Made by a program: the position numbers and the translations under genes
The notes under the pieces: generated by a model
Told to the model about the DNA's origin: nothing
Seen by the model: only the letters and a program-made list of their open reading frames with translations
Databases searched by the model: none
Source of the DNA: Pedobacter sp. Leaf250
Lineage (GTDB): Bacteria > Bacteroidota > Bacteroidia > Sphingobacteriales > Sphingobacteriaceae
Assembly (NCBI RefSeq): GCF_920984735.1
Contig: NZ_CAKLBU010000001.1
Location: forward strand, 124,001-188,000
Direction: 5' to 3'
DNA length: 64,000 bases
Part shown: piece by piece, positions 1 to 7,471 of the stretch
Position numbering within the stretch: the first letter of the stretch is position 1
How the letters are laid out: each line of letters begins with the position of its first letter

Positions 1-19
1 ACAATTATAAAAACAAAAT

Positions 20-45
20 CCCTTTACGGGTGGAGCCGTAAAGGG
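20..45 (+). terminator. Hairpin ending the transcript left of the window
   Basis: A perfect 10-bp stem, CCCTTTACGG (20-29) and CCGTAAAGGG (36-45), closes a 6-nt loop. It is preceded by an A-rich run and followed by TTAATTAATTAAAAC. The shape suits an intrinsic terminator for a gene left of the window, although the T tract is imperfect. It precedes the first readable gene by about 30 nt. Confidence 0.55.
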
Positions 46-77
46 TTAATTAATTAAAACTTTAACAGTATTAAAAA

Positions 78-443
78 ATGGAAGCGCAAGATACAACAAA
101 AGAATTAACACCAATACAGCAGAAAAGAGAAATTTTAAAAGCCCTGAGTTTGCAGGTCGCACCACTCATTAAAATTGGAACATTTGAAAATATAAATAGT
201 GCTTTGGTAGATGCTTATAAAAACGAAGTACATCAAGAGTTTAAAACATTCAAGCAATGGAAAGCAGATGGATTTTTCGTTAAAAAGGGAATGAAAGCTT
301 TTTTAATTTGGGGTAGACCGAAGAGAGACCAGGTCGAGCAAGAGCAGGTGGGCGAACCCTTAGAGGATCAAAGCAAATTTTTCCCGATAGCATTTTTATT
401 TAGTAACGCACAGGTTGAAAAGAAAGGGGTTTCTAATGGTTGA
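78..443 (+). CDS. ArdC N-terminal-like small protein
   Basis: This gene encodes a soluble protein of 121 residues with no signal peptide or membrane segment. The central part (about residues 55-80, FKTFKQWKADGFFVKKGMKA then a hydrophobic FLIWG strand) and the later FPIAFLFSNAQVE stretch resemble the N-terminal ssDNA-binding domain of ArdC-type antirestriction proteins (DUF1738-like). That match is by eye only. The C-terminal metalloprotease part of full ArdC proteins is absent, so any role would be DNA binding rather than proteolysis. The stop overlaps the next small gene by 8 nt, which suggests translational coupling. It sits at the left edge of the visible prophage. Confidence 0.55.
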   Translation: MEAQDTTKELTPIQQKREILKALSLQVAPLIKIGTFENINSALVDAYKNEVHQEFKTFKQWKADGFFVKKGMKAFLIWGRPKRDQVEQEQVGEPLEDQSKFFPIAFLFSNAQVEKKGVSNG

Positions 444-558
444 GGCTTTCATTGATTTAATGGATTCCCTTTATTGGGATGGTTACGCCGAACAGTTGGC
501 AGAAGATAACCCACACGCATATACATTTGAATTTACTAACTTTTTGAACACATATTGA
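436..558 (+). CDS. Small acidic protein coupled to the upstream gene
   Basis: A 40-codon frame begins ATGGTTGAG, 8 nt inside the end of the preceding gene, and stops at TGA 556-558. The product begins MVEAFIDLMDSLYWDGY and is acidic and rich in aromatic residues. It has no membrane segment or recognisable domain. The overlapping start and absence of a gap favour a real coupled gene over chance, but at this length the coding call is tentative. No function can be assigned. Confidence 0.4.
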   Translation: MVEAFIDLMDSLYWDGYAEQLAEDNPHAYTFEFTNFLNTY

Positions 559-748
559 TAATTTTGCCTTTATGCTTTTTTGTTAGAACTACTTTTGAGA
601 CTGTTTAGGCACTAAACAAAACAACTGAAAATGTAACACACCAAACCGCTTTGATCTGTTTAGATGGGCGGTCTTGGCGTCAAAAAACTACTTTTTTATT
701 TTCTTCAGTCGCCCTGAATAAAAAAGTAGCAAAAAACAAAAGGGGCTA
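559..748. repeat. Intergenic stretch with a long AT-rich palindrome
   Basis: No gene is seen here. A perfect 13-bp inverted repeat, CTACTTTTTTATT (688-700) and AATAAAAAAGTAG (717-729), encloses a 16-nt loop, TTCTTCAGTCGCCCTG. It lies directly after the end of the leftward cassette 749-1713, so it probably stops that transcript and the rightward one. The stem and loop wording resembles palindromes scattered between genes in Bacteroidota genomes (from memory, not searched). Confidence 0.5.
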
Positions 749-952
749 TTATCCCTCATCTTGTTTAGGAATATTAACCGAACTGATATGAATGGTAGCA
801 GAATAAGAAGGTTCAATAATTTGTCCCCTTAATATTTGAACAGAACTATGTTGGACATTGATGCTATAATCCTGATAATCTTTAAGATATTCATTTATCT
901 TTCTTTCCAGAACGGTAATACTGGAACTTTGCAATACTTTCACTTTGTTCAT
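749..952 (-). CDS. Small unknown protein, last of leftward cassette
   Basis: This gene encodes 67 residues beginning MNKVKVLQSSSITVLERKIN. The pattern of a short beta strand, a charged amphipathic helix and a polar strand (residues about 3-40) loosely recalls small Cse60-like/DUF2758 proteins, but that link is weak. There is no signal peptide or membrane segment. Its start overlaps the end of the preceding leftward gene by 4 nt, so it is the last member of a four-gene overlapping unit inside an otherwise rightward prophage block. A 60-codon frame on the opposite strand at 836-1018 is an overlapping shadow. Confidence 0.5.
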   Translation of the reverse strand: MNKVKVLQSSSITVLERKINEYLKDYQDYSINVQHSSVQILRGQIIEPSYSATIHISSVNIPKQDEG

Positions 953-1308
953 GACAATTCTATAATTGACTTGTTAAACAACAATTTACAAAACATGTTT
1001 AGATCAGCGAGATCATGAACACCTTCCATCATAAAGGTAAATCCACTTCCTTGTGATTGTAAGCGTATGTATTCCTCATACAGATAAAAACAAAACTCCA
1101 AACTTGTGCCCGAAATATTTTTCCTATATGCTAATGAGTTCTTGTCCTCACTTACATCAATAAAGCCTATCAATCTAAGATCATTAATGAAAGCTAGTTT
1201 ATTTGACGGCATATTCTCTATTTTCTTAAGTAAAATTTCATTGGCCTCATTAAGCCAACTTTGTGTAAGTTCGTGGCCATCCGATTTTTTTTTGTTTAAC
1301 TCACTCAT
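949..1308 (-). CDS. Unknown protein, third gene of leftward cassette
   Basis: I start this gene at 1308, giving 119 residues beginning MSELNKKKSDGHELTQ. That ATG overlaps the stop of the upstream gene (ATGAGTGA arrangement); an ATG at 1323 would add only five residues. The product is soluble and helix-rich. Its middle, DLRLIGFIDVSEDKNSLAYR, could form a small alpha/beta core, and a hydrophobic C-terminal helix surrounds LADLNMFCKLLF. I recognise no family. Overlap on both sides indicates one mRNA with its neighbours, so a joint accessory function is likely but unknown. Confidence 0.5.
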   Translation of the reverse strand: MSELNKKKSDGHELTQSWLNEANEILLKKIENMPSNKLAFINDLRLIGFIDVSEDKNSLAYRKNISGTSLEFCFYLYEEYIRLQSQGSGFTFMMEGVHDLADLNMFCKLLFNKSIIELS

Positions 1309-1534
1309 GCTCAATTTTCTCAATAGTTATCCTATACCTGGCATTGTTATCATTTGCTGATTGCGCTGTAAACAAGTCACCTTTTGGAAATCTCAATATT
1401 GACAGTTCCAATTTAACATCATTACCAAGCGACCTAAAAAATATTGTTTGCCTTGCTGTAATTCCAGAGCCAATATTGTCTAATACGCCATTGGGAATCA
1501 TGTTTTCAAATTCTATTATATTTTTTTCTCCCAT
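1301..1534 (-). CDS. Unknown small protein, second gene of leftward cassette
   Basis: The product has 77 residues, beginning MGEKNIIEFENMIPNGVLDN and ending YRITIEKIEHE. Alternating hydrophobic residues across about 22-75 suggest a small beta-rich domain. No signal peptide, membrane segment or catalytic motif is visible. The start lies within the end of gene 1516-1713 (19-nt overlap) and the stop overlaps the next start. This placement supports coding and co-translation. Function is unknown. Confidence 0.5.
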   Translation of the reverse strand: MGEKNIIEFENMIPNGVLDNIGSGITARQTIFFRSLGNDVKLELSILRFPKGDLFTAQSANDNNARYRITIEKIEHE

Positions 1535-1713
1535 TTTTTTTCTTGTATTACTTTAAATCCCGCTTTTTCAAGAAGCTCTTCCATTTTCTCAATAGCAATC
1601 TCACCCGTCTTAAAATGATTTTTCGCCGAATATGCAGCGCTATCTGATATTCCTAACTCCCTATGCCAGCCACGACGCTCGACTAGCTGTGCAAATGCTT
1701 CTCTCGTTGTCAT
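1516..1713 (-). CDS. Small regulator-like protein heading leftward cassette
   Basis: I place the start at ATG 1713, giving 65 residues beginning MTTREAFAQLVERRGWHREL. The frame stays open upstream to 1944, but that extension covers the divergent intergenic region and the neighbouring gene, so it is unlikely to be coding. The protein looks like a short helical DNA-binding protein: helix, GISDSAAYSAKNHFKTG turn region, then a helix and a final strand GFKVIQEKKW. Similar small proteins accompany Bacteroidota mobile elements, from general recollection. It may regulate the divergent promoter at 1714-1797. A role as antitoxin is possible but not shown. Confidence 0.5.
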   Translation of the reverse strand: MTTREAFAQLVERRGWHRELGISDSAAYSAKNHFKTGEIAIEKMEELLEKAGFKVIQEKKWEKKI

Positions 1714-1797
1714 CCTCAAATATAAATTAAAGCTTTCAGATCTGCAAGGGTTTGTCTTGTCGTTTACCAGGTCTCGCATTCTCTCGACATTCGTTTC
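1714..1797. promoter_or_regulatory. Divergent control region with prophage header motif
   Basis: This 84-bp gap separates the leftward cassette from the rightward portal-side genes. It contains CTTGTCGTTTACCAG (1756-1770) followed by CGACATTCGTTTCATG ending at the next start codon (ATG 1798). Almost the same two blocks stand before the gene at 6992, again with TGTCGTTTA beginning exactly 40 nt before ATG. The position suggests a promoter or operator, but no standard TAnnTTTG box is evident. Confidence 0.4.
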
Positions 1798-2073
1798 ATG
1801 GCAATCGAAATCAAGGATGTTCTCACAGATATGAAGACTAAAGATTATCGGGACGGTGGCAAAACCTTCTCTATAAAATTTATGACTTGCAACCGTGAAA
1901 AGAAAACTGGTGGCGATATCATCGAGCTTAAAACAGCTCATCAATGTGGCTTACCTCCAAATTGTAAAGGCCACGAAATGCGTGGAGTTAAAGATATGGA
2001 AACCGGTAAACCATATGCCGTTCACAACAGGCTCATGCTAGAGTATGATGGCCAGGAAATATTTTGGATATGA
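1798..2073 (+). CDS. Unknown small prophage protein before portal
   Basis: The gene encodes 91 residues beginning MAIEIKDVLTDMKTKDYRDG. It is soluble, with a beta-rich look and two cysteines, in TCNREK and QCGLPPNCKG, plus a conserved-looking HEMRGVKDMETG segment. I recognise no domain. Its stop overlaps the portal ATG (ATGA), so the two are probably co-translated. By position it might be a head-assembly or connector accessory protein, which is inference only. The frame is open upstream to about 1726 without any start codon, so ATG 1798 is used. Confidence 0.6.
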   Translation: MAIEIKDVLTDMKTKDYRDGGKTFSIKFMTCNREKKTGGDIIELKTAHQCGLPPNCKGHEMRGVKDMETGKPYAVHNRLMLEYDGQEIFWI

Positions 2074-3425
2074 GTACTACAACTATTATAAGATCACATG
2101 CAGGAATGCCTTTGCTTATTCACGGTGGCGCTGGAGCTCCAGCTGCATTGTCAATTACGCCATCAAAAGGAAAAGCATTGGCAACCCAGCATCTAAATCC
2201 TCAGGCTAATGATACTGAGGAGGAAAATAAAAGTGATTGGATCTTTTGGGGTGTGAATGATGATTTCCCTCGCGATATCTATAAAATGATGAAGCGTACT
2301 ACAGTTGGCCGGGCAGGTTTGCAAAAACTCACTACCAATATGTATGGACAGCGTTTAATCGCATTTAAGGTTGAGGATATGTCAGATGGAGGCAAAGAGA
2401 TAATCAAGTTCATGAAATATGAACCTCTTAACACAATTCTTTCACGATCGAATATGAAAGCTGTTCGTTTAGCTCAAACTCAAGATTACAATTGGTTTGC
2501 CCTGGCTTATGCTGAGATCATATTTACTGAAGATAAATCTGAAGTTTACTCCATCAATTATCAAAAAACATCTCATTGCCGTTTTGCTAAAATAGATGAG
2601 AATACCGGGAGAATCCCATATGTCTATGTTTCTGGCAAATTTCCTGATGCTAAAGTTGGTGATTGTCAAAAAATCAAGGTGATCGATATGATCAATTTTG
2701 TTGATCAAATTGAGGAAATCAGGCAGGACACCAGCACGCATAAATACATCATGCCACTAATGTGGCCAGACGTGATGAATGACTATTATCCATGTGCTGC
2801 ATGGGATTCAGCACGTGAAAGTGGCTGGTTAGATATCGCTATATCAATTCCGGCTTACAAAAAAGCGCTGTTCAAAAATCAGATGTCTTTAAAGTACGAT
2901 ATCAAAATCCCAATGGAATACTTTGATTTTAAGTACACAAACTTTGCAGCCAAAACGCAAGTAGAAAAGGACCAAATATTTCAGGAACTGTATGATGATA
3001 TCAATGCCAGGTTAACCGGTGCCGAGAATGCACAAAAAGCATTATTGAGTTTTTATAAAACTGATCAGCGAACCGGTAAAGGTATTGGCCAGTGGGAAAT
3101 CACGGTCATCGATGATAAAATGAAAACTGAAGCTTATCTGCCAGACACTACAGCTGCAGATTTTCAAATCTCCTACGCAATGGGATTAAACCCTGCAGGT
3201 TCTGGACAAGGTACAACAGCTGGAGTAAATAAAGGTGGCTCTGATATTCGTGAAGCTGGCCTTGATCTACGTGCTCAGCTTCGAGCTCACCGAGATATCC
3301 TTTTAAGCTGGTTCGACTTCGTAAAAATTTATAATAACTGGGATACTGATCTGGAACTAGGCATTCAGGATCAGGTACTCACCACTTTAGACCAGGGCAA
3401 AGGAACTGAAAAAGTAGTAAGCTAA
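2070..3425 (+). CDS. Phage portal protein (probable)
   Basis: This is a 451-residue soluble protein. I use ATG 2070, which overlaps the previous stop, rather than the TTG two codons upstream. The overall plan suits a portal: an N-terminal region with DWIFWGVNDDFPRDIYKMMK, a central alpha/beta part, and a C-terminal helical segment GLDLRAQLRAHRDILLSWFD. Portals form the dodecameric ring through which DNA enters and leaves the head. The family call rests on layout, length and position immediately before a connector-like gene; no single diagnostic motif is seen. The next gene starts on the A of its TAA stop. Confidence 0.65.
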   Translation: MSTTTIIRSHAGMPLLIHGGAGAPAALSITPSKGKALATQHLNPQANDTEEENKSDWIFWGVNDDFPRDIYKMMKRTTVGRAGLQKLTTNMYGQRLIAFKVEDMSDGGKEIIKFMKYEPLNTILSRSNMKAVRLAQTQDYNWFALAYAEIIFTEDKSEVYSINYQKTSHCRFAKIDENTGRIPYVYVSGKFPDAKVGDCQKIKVIDMINFVDQIEEIRQDTSTHKYIMPLMWPDVMNDYYPCAAWDSARESGWLDIAISIPAYKKALFKNQMSLKYDIKIPMEYFDFKYTNFAAKTQVEKDQIFQELYDDINARLTGAENAQKALLSFYKTDQRTGKGIGQWEITVIDDKMKTEAYLPDTTAADFQISYAMGLNPAGSGQGTTAGVNKGGSDIREAGLDLRAQLRAHRDILLSWFDFVKIYNNWDTDLELGIQDQVLTTLDQGKGTEKVVS

Positions 3426-4447
3426 TGAAGATCATAACTACCATTGATGAAGTTCAGGACCATATTCCTGTTCAAATGACAAGCGAAATTGATGTCATAA
3501 AACCATTTTTAAGCAATATCGAAAGATCGTTTCTGAAAAAACTGATTGGGATTGATCAGTTCAAAGCATTTGTAACGATTTATCAAACTGCGTTTGCTGC
3601 TCATACAGCGGCTTCAGAATCTGAACAGGAAAACAAACGTCCTATTGATTTTATTGTCGATGAAGAAGTACGCGAAGCCTTAAACCTTGCGCAAAAATTA
3701 GTTGTGGGCATTGGGTACCACAACGCAGTTCCAATTTTATCAGTTAAAATCGGTAGCAGTGGTATTCAGGTTTTTTCAAATACCGATACCAAACAGGCAT
3801 TTAACTGGCAGGTAGAAGATGTAAAAACATCGCTTTTGGATATCGGCTATGAGGCTATTGAAGAATTACTCACTCACCTGGAGGAAAGTCCGGATAAGTT
3901 TCCAGAATACATCGATTCGCCTGAATTTATCAGTAATGAAGAATTTCTGATCAACAGCGCTACTGATTTTTCAAAACATTTCGAAATCAAAAACAGCCGC
4001 TTTGTTTTTTCCAGTATCAGCTATCTGATCAGAAGAATTGAAATGCAAGTGGTTAAACCACTTTTAGGATCTGAATTTTTCGCATTGCTGAAGGAAAGTA
4101 ATTTAACCGGTAAGTATAAAATTCTTGCTGATGATTATATCAAGCCTAGCATTGCTTTGCTCACCGGGGCCAAGGCAATTTTGGAGCGTGTGATCACGCT
4201 TGACAACGGTGTGGCCAGAATTAACCTGGTTGCAAATTACGAAGCCGCAAAAAATAGTATTGTGGCCGAACGTGATCAGATCAAAGACACGCAAGAGCAG
4301 CTGATAAATGATGGAAATAAATTCCTTCAGGATGGCTTACAGTTCATCGCAGACAACATTCTCGACTTTCCAGATTACACATCGCCATTAAGCAAGAAAA
4401 ATTACAATGTACTTAACAACCCTACAGGAGGGGTTTATTTAGCATAA
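3425..4447 (+). CDS. DUF6712-like head-tail connector protein
   Basis: The product has 340 residues with no signal peptide or membrane segment. It resembles the DUF6712 family found in Bacteroidota phages: N-terminal MKIITTIDEVQDHIPVQMTS, then helices with IERSFLKKLIGIDQFKAF. A second half (about 175-330) has a similar plan, with NSRFVFSSISYLIRRIEMQV and LLGSEFFALL, so the protein may be an internal duplication. It follows the portal with a 1-nt overlap, a position typical of connector or head-completion proteins. Function is inferred from position, and the family name from memory. Confidence 0.6.
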   Translation: MKIITTIDEVQDHIPVQMTSEIDVIKPFLSNIERSFLKKLIGIDQFKAFVTIYQTAFAAHTAASESEQENKRPIDFIVDEEVREALNLAQKLVVGIGYHNAVPILSVKIGSSGIQVFSNTDTKQAFNWQVEDVKTSLLDIGYEAIEELLTHLEESPDKFPEYIDSPEFISNEEFLINSATDFSKHFEIKNSRFVFSSISYLIRRIEMQVVKPLLGSEFFALLKESNLTGKYKILADDYIKPSIALLTGAKAILERVITLDNGVARINLVANYEAAKNSIVAERDQIKDTQEQLINDGNKFLQDGLQFIADNILDFPDYTSPLSKKNYNVLNNPTGGVYLA

Positions 4448-4448
4448 T

Positions 4449-4976
4449 ATGAATTGGGTTGAAAAAATTATTGCCTATGCCTCGTGGTATGATGGCCGAA
4501 AAGAAAAAAAAGGTAATCAGGGTTGGGAGGATGCAGCTTTCGAGAAGGAAATGAAATCTGCAGGCTGGTATCTTGGTGCTGCCTGGTGCGCATTTTTTGT
4601 AAAGATGATTTTCAAAAAAGTATTTACCAATGAGCCAACACTTTTCGGACCAGTGAACCGCCAATTTAATGGCAGCGCAAAACAAACTGCAGATAATGTA
4701 GTGAAAGCTGGCGATCTAGAAACCGGTGACGTTCCGGAACCTGGTTGTGTAGTAGTCTGGCTTTTAGGCGATGGTCCTTCAGGTCATGAGGGAATTGTCA
4801 AATCTGTTGATTTCAAAAACAACACCATGTATTGCATTGAAGGTAATACAAATGGAGGTGGCAGCAGGGAAGGAGATCGCGTGAATGCTCACAAACCGCG
4901 TACGATCAAAAGGGCATTTCAACCTAATGGACTGAATGTATATAAATATATCTATCCACGCCTCAAGAAAAAATAA
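4449..4976 (+). CDS. CHAP-like endolysin
   Basis: This 175-residue protein fits a small NlpC/P60-CHAP-type peptidoglycan hydrolase. The probable nucleophile is Cys47 in GAAWCAFFVK, the base His113 in PSGHEGIVKS, and a polar partner in IEGNTN (about 130-134). The DVPEPGCVVVWL strand (about 94-104) precedes the His, as in CHAP folds. No signal peptide is present, so export would need a holin, consistent with the downstream small membrane protein. It would cut peptide bonds in the cell wall at lysis. It is the first gene of a lysis cassette running to 6071, unusually placed between connector and tail genes. Confidence 0.8.
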   Translation: MNWVEKIIAYASWYDGRKEKKGNQGWEDAAFEKEMKSAGWYLGAAWCAFFVKMIFKKVFTNEPTLFGPVNRQFNGSAKQTADNVVKAGDLETGDVPEPGCVVVWLLGDGPSGHEGIVKSVDFKNNTMYCIEGNTNGGGSREGDRVNAHKPRTIKRAFQPNGLNVYKYIYPRLKKK

Positions 4977-5315
4977 ATGTCAAGCTCTCAAGAAAAAGAA
5001 TTTGCCGCTTTCGGCATCATCAACAATAAATTAAAAGCAGGCTTACTGATTGGATTGCTCAGTTTATCACTTACTGCAAACGGTTACCTGGTAATTAGAT
5101 TGGTAAACCTCCAAGGTGAACTTTATGAGAAAATGCTCGACAGAGCAGATTCGGCAGCTAGGAACCAAGCAGATAAAATCCTGGCTGAGCCCGTAAAAAA
5201 TATTAACCGCGCTACAGCTCGTGTAGATACAGCAACTGCAGTATCCATAGCAGCAGCAGAAAAAGCCGATAGCGCCGGCACTGTAATATTGGACTATCAA
5301 AAAAAGGTAAAATGA
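4977..5315 (+). CDS. One-TM coiled-coil protein, candidate holin or i-spanin
   Basis: The product has 112 residues. A short cytoplasmic N-terminus (about 20 residues) leads to a single hydrophobic helix, AGLLIGLLSLSLTANGYLVI (about 22-41). A long alanine-rich amphipathic helix then extends to the C-terminus, with residues such as KILAEPVKNINRATARVDTA. One TM followed by a periplasmic coiled coil matches i-spanins and some pinholins. The gene abuts the endolysin stop and overlaps the next start by 4 nt, so it belongs to the lysis unit. Which lysis role it fills cannot be decided from sequence. Confidence 0.6.
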   Translation: MSSSQEKEFAAFGIINNKLKAGLLIGLLSLSLTANGYLVIRLVNLQGELYEKMLDRADSAARNQADKILAEPVKNINRATARVDTATAVSIAAAEKADSAGTVILDYQKKVK

Positions 5316-5482
5316 AAAAACTAATTATTGCCGTTTGCTTAATCATTTTAACAGCGGCCTTTGAACAGAAAGCATCAAGCAATTATAAGGTTAAGCCTGC
5401 TCAATTGACAGCAGCGCAAAGCCTGGATTCATTAGCGATAAAACTTGAACATTTAAATCATATCCAACGCCATGAGAAATAG
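5312..5482 (+). CDS. Small secreted protein in lysis cassette
   Basis: This 56-codon gene starts at ATG 5312, overlapping the previous stop as ATGA, and ends TAG 5480-5482. The product begins MKKLIIAVCLIILTAAFEQK, a clear signal peptide or signal anchor, followed by a short polar helix ending HLNHIQRHEK. Its end overlaps the next gene by 11 nt. A small exported peptide nested between a TM protein and a lipoprotein resembles embedded spanin gene pairs, but no lipobox is present. The role is a guess from position. Confidence 0.6.
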   Translation: MKKLIIAVCLIILTAAFEQKASSNYKVKPAQLTAAQSLDSLAIKLEHLNHIQRHEK

Positions 5483-6071
5483 ATATTTGTTACTAGCGTT
5501 TGCGGTGATGATCAGCAGCTGCAGTATTTTTAAAGATAAATCAAAATCAAAAGAAAAGGTATTTTTGGATAGTACAGTAAACAGAACCTTGTTTTCAAAA
5601 TCAATTGATACCGGTAAAATTACGCACTACGAAAAACTTACACTGTACTTTCAGCCAGGCACTATGCCTGCACCAAACAAAGAAAATGATGATAACATTT
5701 TCAATTTTGCTGCAGGTTTAATGGACGCCGCTCGTGGTCTGGCCAATGCTTCAGTGAGCCTTCAGGACAGCACGAAAGAAAGCGCTGCACCACCTGGAAC
5801 CACAAAAAAGAAGGTGCAAAAGTCATCACCCGGATTACTTAATTTACCTGGTCTACTGGCTGCAGCTTTTGAAAAAGGAAGTTCAGAAACTAAGGGTAAA
5901 ACTGATGAAAGAAGCGAAGCTGAGCAGGCTCACGTAAATAAAGACACCAATAAAACTGATACGGATAATAAAGCAAATGCCAAAGGAATGGTAATTGGTA
6001 GTGTGTTGATATATTTTGTTATTGCAATTGTTTTAATTGGCTTATTCTTGTGGATTAAATCACGAAGATGA
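5472..6071 (+). CDS. Lipoprotein with C-terminal TM, unimolecular spanin-like
   Basis: This 199-residue protein has two membrane anchors. The N-terminus carries a lipoprotein signal with MISSCS (Cys about 17) for outer-membrane lipid attachment. The C-terminus has a hydrophobic helix, MVIGSVLIYFVIAIVLIGLF (about 173-192), followed by WIKSRR. A polar, low-complexity linker rich in Lys, Ser and Ala joins them. An N-terminal lipid plus C-terminal TM helix is the defining layout of unimolecular spanins (phage T1 gp11 type), which span inner and outer membranes and complete lysis. The gene lies in the endolysin unit, and its stop overlaps the next ATG. No sequence homology to T1 is claimed. Confidence 0.6.
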   Translation: MRNRYLLLAFAVMISSCSIFKDKSKSKEKVFLDSTVNRTLFSKSIDTGKITHYEKLTLYFQPGTMPAPNKENDDNIFNFAAGLMDAARGLANASVSLQDSTKESAAPPGTTKKKVQKSSPGLLNLPGLLAAAFEKGSSETKGKTDERSEAEQAHVNKDTNKTDTDNKANAKGMVIGSVLIYFVIAIVLIGLFLWIKSRR

Positions 6072-6949
6072 AAACAATATCAGGCTCTTATCCCAAAAAT
6101 TTTAAGGAAGTAGACTTTTCGGTAAAGGTTCCGGAAGATTGGACCGAGCTTGAAAAATATCAGTTTGCCCGGATCATCGAGGTGCTGCACTTTACCAAGG
6201 CAGATAAATACACGATATCAGTTTCACTTCTTGCACTTTTATTTGGTCCGGAAAATTATCCTCTACTCCGAAATCTTTCTGAAGTAAAAGCGATGGAGCC
6301 CGATGATCCATCCGGAGATGAACTTTTACATATGCTTACACCATTAACGAATTTCATTTTTGAAACCAAACCTCCTGTTAAAAATTTCTTTCCGTATATT
6401 CAGCTGAAAAAGAAAAAGCATATCGCACCAGCTGATGATCTATCCAACTTAAGTTTTGGAGAATGGTGCTTTGCACATCAATATTACATTTACTATTCAA
6501 TCACTAAGGATAAAGAATGGTTGATCAAATTGATCGCTACAATCTATCGGCCAGTGAATCCGCTCCAAAATCCTGAAAGTGCCAATTACAATGGTGATCA
6601 GCGTGAAGCTTTCAATGAAAATTTGATTGAAAAAAGAGCATTGAGTGTTGCTGATTTAGAAAATCATATTCAGCTGGGGATCATGGCCTGGTTCTCTGTT
6701 GCTCTTGCTGAGGTAAGCCTTGCCCGTCCTCATGTTTTTCCCCCTGCTCCAGACGTAGATCCTGAAAACCCTCAGCCGGTTGAAGAAATGGAACCCGATA
6801 CTTCTCGCACCTGGTTAACCATTTTTCGGGAATTACTTGGTCCTAAATGGGGAACAGAACAGCAACTAAAATTTACCAATGCCATGTTTGTGTTGGATGA
6901 ATTAGAAGATAAACATATCGCTTTCGAAGAAGCCAAAAAGCAAAATTAG
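6068..6949 (+). CDS. Unknown prophage protein between lysis and tail genes
   Basis: The product has 293 residues with no signal peptide. It is helix-rich, with an acidic, proline-rich insertion at about 225-247 (PPAPDVDPENPQPVEEMEPD). I do not recognise a family. Size and position before tail genes could suit a tail assembly or head-tail accessory protein. Start and preceding stop overlap as ATGA. After its TAG stop the same reading frame continues open through the header motif into the next gene, which is noteworthy but probably not readthrough. Confidence 0.55.
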   Translation: MKTISGSYPKNFKEVDFSVKVPEDWTELEKYQFARIIEVLHFTKADKYTISVSLLALLFGPENYPLLRNLSEVKAMEPDDPSGDELLHMLTPLTNFIFETKPPVKNFFPYIQLKKKKHIAPADDLSNLSFGEWCFAHQYYIYYSITKDKEWLIKLIATIYRPVNPLQNPESANYNGDQREAFNENLIEKRALSVADLENHIQLGIMAWFSVALAEVSLARPHVFPPAPDVDPENPQPVEEMEPDTSRTWLTIFRELLGPKWGTEQQLKFTNAMFVLDELEDKHIAFEEAKKQN

Positions 6950-6951
6950 CC

Positions 6952-6991
6952 TGTCGTTTATCGTGAAGCTGTGGCTTGCGATATTCGTGGT
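6952..6991 (+). promoter_or_regulatory. Prophage header motif, second copy
   Basis: TGTCGTTTA begins at 6952, followed by CGATATTCGTGG directly before ATG 6992. Both blocks and their spacing match those before ATG 1798. The segment also translates to a similar peptide (VVY...DIR.M) at both sites. It helps choose ATG 6992 over GTG 6971. Function is unknown; a shared start-region control element is one reading. Confidence 0.4.
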
Positions 6992-7471
6992 ATGACCATT
7001 ACCGAATTAAAGGATCGATTTGAATTTTACGCAATTAATCACGTAAAAATCAATCATAGTCTTACCGATCGTAAAAGAAAGTCATTCTTTCATGTCGACA
7101 TTGAAGAAATTCAACAAGCGCTCACTGAAGGAGTTCAATTCCCTGCATTGTTTCTTCAAACTCCTGAAGTTGAAAAGATCAGCGCTTTAGATAATATCAG
7201 TGAAAACTTTGCTTTCACTTTCGTAGTGCTGTTCAAGCATCAGGAAAATAAAACTGCAATTTTTGATCAGGCGAAAGCGATTACAGATTCAATATACAAC
7301 CGTATTTCAACTGATATTTTAGAAGGAATACTTCCTGGTATTATTGAAGGTTCAGACGAGGGTAAATTTGGTCCAATTAGCGATGGTATTCGTGGATGGG
7401 GGGTAAGCATCGCCGTTTCTGATGGATATGATGGCGAAGTGAAAGCGGCAGACTGGAGGGATTTAGCATGA
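6992..7471 (+). CDS. Probable head-tail or tail completion protein
   Basis: I use ATG 6992, giving 159 residues beginning MTITELKDRFEFYAINHVKI. GTG 6971 in frame would add seven residues but lies inside the repeated header motif. The protein is soluble and alpha/beta: an N-terminal helix, strand VQFPALFLQTP, strand FAFTFVVLFK, a helix with FDQAKAITDSIYNRI, and a final GWGVSIAVSDGYDG strand. Such a fold resembles tail-terminator or neck proteins, but that is only an impression. The stop overlaps the next ATG (ATGA). Confidence 0.55.
   Translation: MTITELKDRFEFYAINHVKINHSLTDRKRKSFFHVDIEEIQQALTEGVQFPALFLQTPEVEKISALDNISENFAFTFVVLFKHQENKTAIFDQAKAITDSIYNRISTDILEGILPGIIEGSDEGKFGPISDGIRGWGVSIAVSDGYDGEVKAADWRDLA

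Noticed and set aside
836..1018. 60-codon plus-strand frame opposite the leftward cassette
   Set aside because: It is a shadow of two overlapping minus-strand genes whose start/stop overlaps form a consistent operon.
1714..1944. 77-residue N-terminal extension of the leftward regulator-like gene
   Set aside because: It would cover the divergent control region and overlap the start of the rightward gene at 1798. The ATG at 1713 begins the compact conserved-looking domain.
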